Assembly: GCA_037126765.1 (NCBI GenBank)
Contig: JBBCBC010000001.1
Location: 37,308,804 to 37,372,803 of the forward strand
Reading direction: 5' to 3'
Origin: Stenogyne calaminthoides
Taxonomy: Eukaryota > Streptophyta > Magnoliopsida > Lamiales > Lamiaceae
Length of the DNA stretch: 64,000 nucleotides
Made by a program: the position numbers and the translations under genes. Of this stretch, positions 61,600 to 64,000 are shown piece after piece. Below the pieces are notes generated by a model. It was not told the DNA's origin, made no database searches, and worked only from the letters and a program-made list of their open reading frames with translations. Numbering within the stretch: position 1 is the first letter of the stretch; each line of letters starts with the position of its first letter.

Positions 61600-61998
61600 G
61601 GCTATGTTTACTTTGAGTTTTAGGTGACTTTTAAAAAATCAATTTTAAAAATTATGAGGTTTTCGAATTCCTGATGAATAGTAATATGTGATTCTTTTAG
61701 GTTTTTTTGGTATAGAAAGATTTAATTTTATGTCAAATCAATGTACAAGAGTGAATTATGTTATATTATTAATATTATTGTAATGTGCGTTTTATCTCAA
61801 ATTAATGTGTGAAAGTGAATGATGTTGTATTATTATATTATTGTTTAGTAAAATTGTAATAATTAGATAATTGTGTAATGATTAAAGTTTATAGATTGAT
61901 ATGGGGATTTTATAAAACTGGGTTATAAAATTCCAAAGTAGAACCAATTTAGGATTTAAAAATCAACCAGGTTTACAAAATTCAAAGTAAACATAGCC
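61600..61998. mobile_element. Tourist-like (PIF/Harbinger) MITE, 399 bp
   Basis: Terminal inverted repeats GGCTATGTTTACTTTGA and TCAAAGTAAACATAGCC are perfect over 17 bases. TAA is duplicated on both sides (61597-61599 and 61999-62001). The TAA/TTA duplication and length fit Tourist-type MITEs. No ORF. It lies in the left LTR of E, so it arrived after E. Confidence 0.88.
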
Positions 61999-62001
61999 TA
62001 A

Positions 62002-62135
62002 AGGTAAGCATTTTTTGCTTGAACTAATTTTAATTAGCATGAAGTTCTTAGGTAGAGTGTGAGTGAGGACAAAAATGTCAAAAAAATACTTATCTTGGTA
62101 TGTGGTATTAGTTGTTAGTTTCACTATGTCCAACA
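62002..62135 (+). repeat. Left LTR of E, third piece
   Basis: AGGTAGAGTGTGAGTGAGGA at 62050-62069 is identical in the right LTR (62704-62723). The LTR ends CCAACA at 62135. Confidence 0.8.
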
Positions 62136-62489
62136 ACGGGTATTAGAGCATGTTGACCTTAACCATGTGATTCAAGTCTCAGTGCCCAAGAGAACAGTTT
62201 GAAAGCGGACCCAACATAAGTCAATTACTTTGATGCAATGAGCGATTGATGTTGACAAGAGAGTACATAAGTCTTGAATGTCTTGATAGATGTGAGGTGC
62301 ACGATGGGGGCTTAAATAACCAAAGAAAAATATAACACATTGGGTAATTTAGTATGTAAGACTTGAGCAACATATTGTAGGGAGGGACTCACGTAAGACT
62401 GAGGTTGCAAACTTAAATAAGTCTAGGCTAAAGCCGCTTTTAGGGTAGCCAATCTATTAATCAACTAGGAAGTTCAAGAAGTCCTCTGT
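62136..62489 (+). other. Internal region of E with primer-site-like start
   Basis: Begins ACGGGTATTAGAGCA (62136-62150), a degenerate initiator-Met site. The remaining 340 bases contain no ORF of note; a purine-rich TTTGAGGGGTA lies at the end (62489-62499). Confidence 0.6.
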
Positions 62490-62790
62490 TTGAGGGGTAT
62501 TTTTGGAACTTTCATTTAAACAAAATCCACACTGATTATCGAAAGATCATGAGGCTCTAAAGTTGGAAATTATGTGTTAAAGGAATTAATACTACATATC
62601 AAGAAGGTGATCCTTCACTTTAGGTCTCCATCTCTAAAGAGTATAAAGTTACGTGTGTTAGATTTGAATTAATTTAAGGATGAGTAACCGCATGAGAAAT
62701 TTTTAGGTAGAGTGTGAGTGAGGACAAACGCGTTAATAAAAACTCGTTTTTGGTATGTCAGAATAATATATAGTCTTACTATGCTCAACA
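62490..62790 (+). repeat. Right LTR of E
   Basis: About 300 bp ending CTCAACA at 62790; parallels the three left pieces. It is followed by TGGCATTAGAGCA (62793-62805) and by about 60 bases similar to the start of the internal region, so another unit may have followed. Confidence 0.7.
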
Positions 62791-62860
62791 ATTGGCATTA
62801 GAGCATTGTTGACCTTTAAACATGTGGTTACTGTCTTGGTATCCAACAGAACAATTTGTG
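62791..62860 (+). repeat. Second primer-site and internal-region start after right LTR of E
   Basis: TGGCATTAGAGCA, GTTGACC, CATGTGGTTA and AGAACAATTTG align in order with 62139-62205. This is internal sequence where host flank would be expected. Confidence 0.6.
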
Positions 62861-62933
62861 TAATGCCTCATCCTAATTTTTTTAAGAATAATAAAAGAAA
62901 TGAGTTTAGTAAAATAGTTATATGGATTTTTCA

Positions 62934-63385
62934 TCTATAACTATATAAAAATAGAAGTAAAGAGAGAGAAAACAATCATTGTTTAAGCAAGTGTAACTCC
63001 ACTGGCTTTGTGGTGTAGTGTTGACTCTCACTCTTCACAAAAGAGAGTGTTTTTGTTTTACCAATCATTATTTTTCCCATTTCTTTCTTACTTTTCACTA
63101 TAAATTTAAATATTCAATTTCAACACACTATATATTAAATAATTATTTTTTTCAAAAATCTTTTCTTTAACATCTATATTACATGTATAAAAATAAAATT
63201 TAAGTAAAAAAAATTATTTTATAGTTATTGATATTTTATGTGAGTTGAATTTAATTAAATATTTTTATTTTAGATTATATAAGTTTTGTTGAATTTTAAT
63301 ATTATTTTATAAATCTTAGTATTTGTGATGAATTTAGTATATTATTAAAAATTATATAACTAATTTAATAAATTGTAAGTTAATC

Positions 63386-63439
<54 letters not shown>

Positions 63440-63591
63440 GAAAAGTAAGCAAAAAAATAATTAATAAATGTCAATTGATAGGTGAAAATAAATTTAATTT
63501 AATTTTGTATTATAATTTGTGTTCACATTACACAATTATATATTAAGATTTATAATACTCAATTTGTGCATCGCACATAAGAATTACTAGT
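62934..63591 (+). mobile_element. Probable non-autonomous Helitron, 658 bp
   Basis: The 5' end is TCTATAACTATATAAAAAT, preceded by A. The 3' end is CTAGT at 63587-63591, followed by T. Before it lies a short hairpin, GTGC-ATC-GCAC, at about 63566-63576. This end (GTGCATCGCAC plus about 10 bases plus CTAGT) is typical of plant Helitrons. No target duplication, as expected. No Rep or helicase coding. Confidence 0.6.
63390..63435. repeat. (AT)n microsatellite, 46 bp
   Basis: An uninterrupted AT dinucleotide run inside the Helitron, about 155 bases from its 3' end. Confidence 0.97.
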
Positions 63592-64000
63592 TTTAATAAT
63601 TATAAAGCTTGTATATTTGTAAAGACTTTAACTTTCAGGTAACATACGAGTATTTTAATACAGGAACACTCTTATAACTGTAAAGAAATATTTAATTCAA
63701 TTTTCATCATAAGATATTAGATAAAAAAATTAATTGCAATTCTAAGAAAGAAAATTCAATCTTTTTCGATGAATTAAGTTTTTCGATTAAAAAAAAATAT
63801 ATAACGAATAAGAAAAAATGATAACAAAAAATCTAATTCGTCTAACTGAACTAGGATTATTAAAAAAAATCAATAAAATTAAAAAATTTAATTTAATAAT
63901 TAATTAAATAATTTTCCTTAGGAAACGCGACGATTTTTTTTTTAAAATCATATAACAAACCCGTAAAATTTAATCAAAGAAACTCCAACTCTTATATACA
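63592..64000. other. AT-rich intergenic end of window
   Basis: No gene, repeat end or structured RNA recognised. Confidence 0.6.

Larger units (their letters stand above)
13130..62790 (+). mobile_element. TRIM-like LTR element 'E', outermost host of the nest
   Basis: With later insertions removed, E is about 1 kb: an LTR of about 300 bp, a primer-binding-like site, a non-coding internal region of about 350 bp (62136-62489), and a second LTR (about 62490-62790). The left LTR is split into three pieces by element D and by a MITE. The absence of any gag or pol between the LTRs fits a terminal-repeat retrotransposon in miniature. The outer left boundary is approximate because the first bases of the left LTR have diverged. 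Confidence 0.6.

Noticed and set aside
1..64000. tRNA or rRNA genes
   Set aside because: No cloverleaf with A/B boxes or rRNA core recognised; the TGGTATC-like stretches are primer-binding sites.

Overview
This is nuclear DNA of a flowering plant. The evidence is Ty1/Copia retrotransposons primed by initiator-Met tRNA, Tourist-like and Stowaway-like MITEs, a Helitron end, and exons 1-4 of the plant AP-2 adaptor mu subunit. There is no bacterial or viral gene organisation. The species is not identifiable from what I can see.

Layout. (1) 1-6881: the 3' half of a large SIRE/Maximus-like Copia element (here 'F', + strand): damaged pol, a third ORF, and a 3' LTR that runs into a 500-N gap at 6882-7381. 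(2) 7382-13130: host DNA holding the 5' half of an AP2M gene on the - strand (exons at 11190-11269, 8524-8698, 8055-8143 and 7517-7618), with a degenerate MITE in intron 1 and an AT-rich upstream flank. (3) 13130-62790: a nest of LTR elements. A small TRIM-like element ('E') is interrupted in its left LTR by an old 5.1 kb Copia element ('D', - strand, LTRs of about 200 bp). D is interrupted in its integrase by a large SIRE-like element ('C', + strand, LTRs of about 1.5 kb, TSD AGGTG). C is interrupted in RNase H by element 'B' (- strand, 14.1 kb, LTRs of about 1.9 kb, TSD TGGAG) and in its 3' LTR by element 'A' (- strand, 14.4 kb, same family as C). (4) 61600-61998: a MITE with perfect ends and TAA duplications. 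(5) 62934-63591: a probable non-autonomous Helitron. The final 400 bases are AT-rich and empty.

How the elements work. A, B and C each have LTRs with a TATA box and a primer-binding site, then gag, then pol in Copia order (protease, integrase, RT, RNase H), then a third ORF, a polypurine tract and the 3' LTR. F shows the same arrangement from the integrase end of pol onward; its 5' part lies outside the window. Two things go beyond the textbook plan. In A, C and F the third ORF has its own conserved TATA box. A and C also carry, in the same gap between pol and ORF3, a second transcription unit on the opposite strand with its own TATA box, two small ORFs and a plant-type poly(A) region. F lacks that second unit. 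This divergent internal cassette is the best candidate here for an undescribed system.

Caveat. Nearly every reading frame is broken by one- to three-base changes. Many fall where one copy reads CAG or CTG and its sister reads CG. These are the CHG methylation contexts of plant transposons, so I suspect residual long-read consensus error. Broken therefore does not necessarily mean biologically dead. Domain boundaries inside the damaged genes are approximate.
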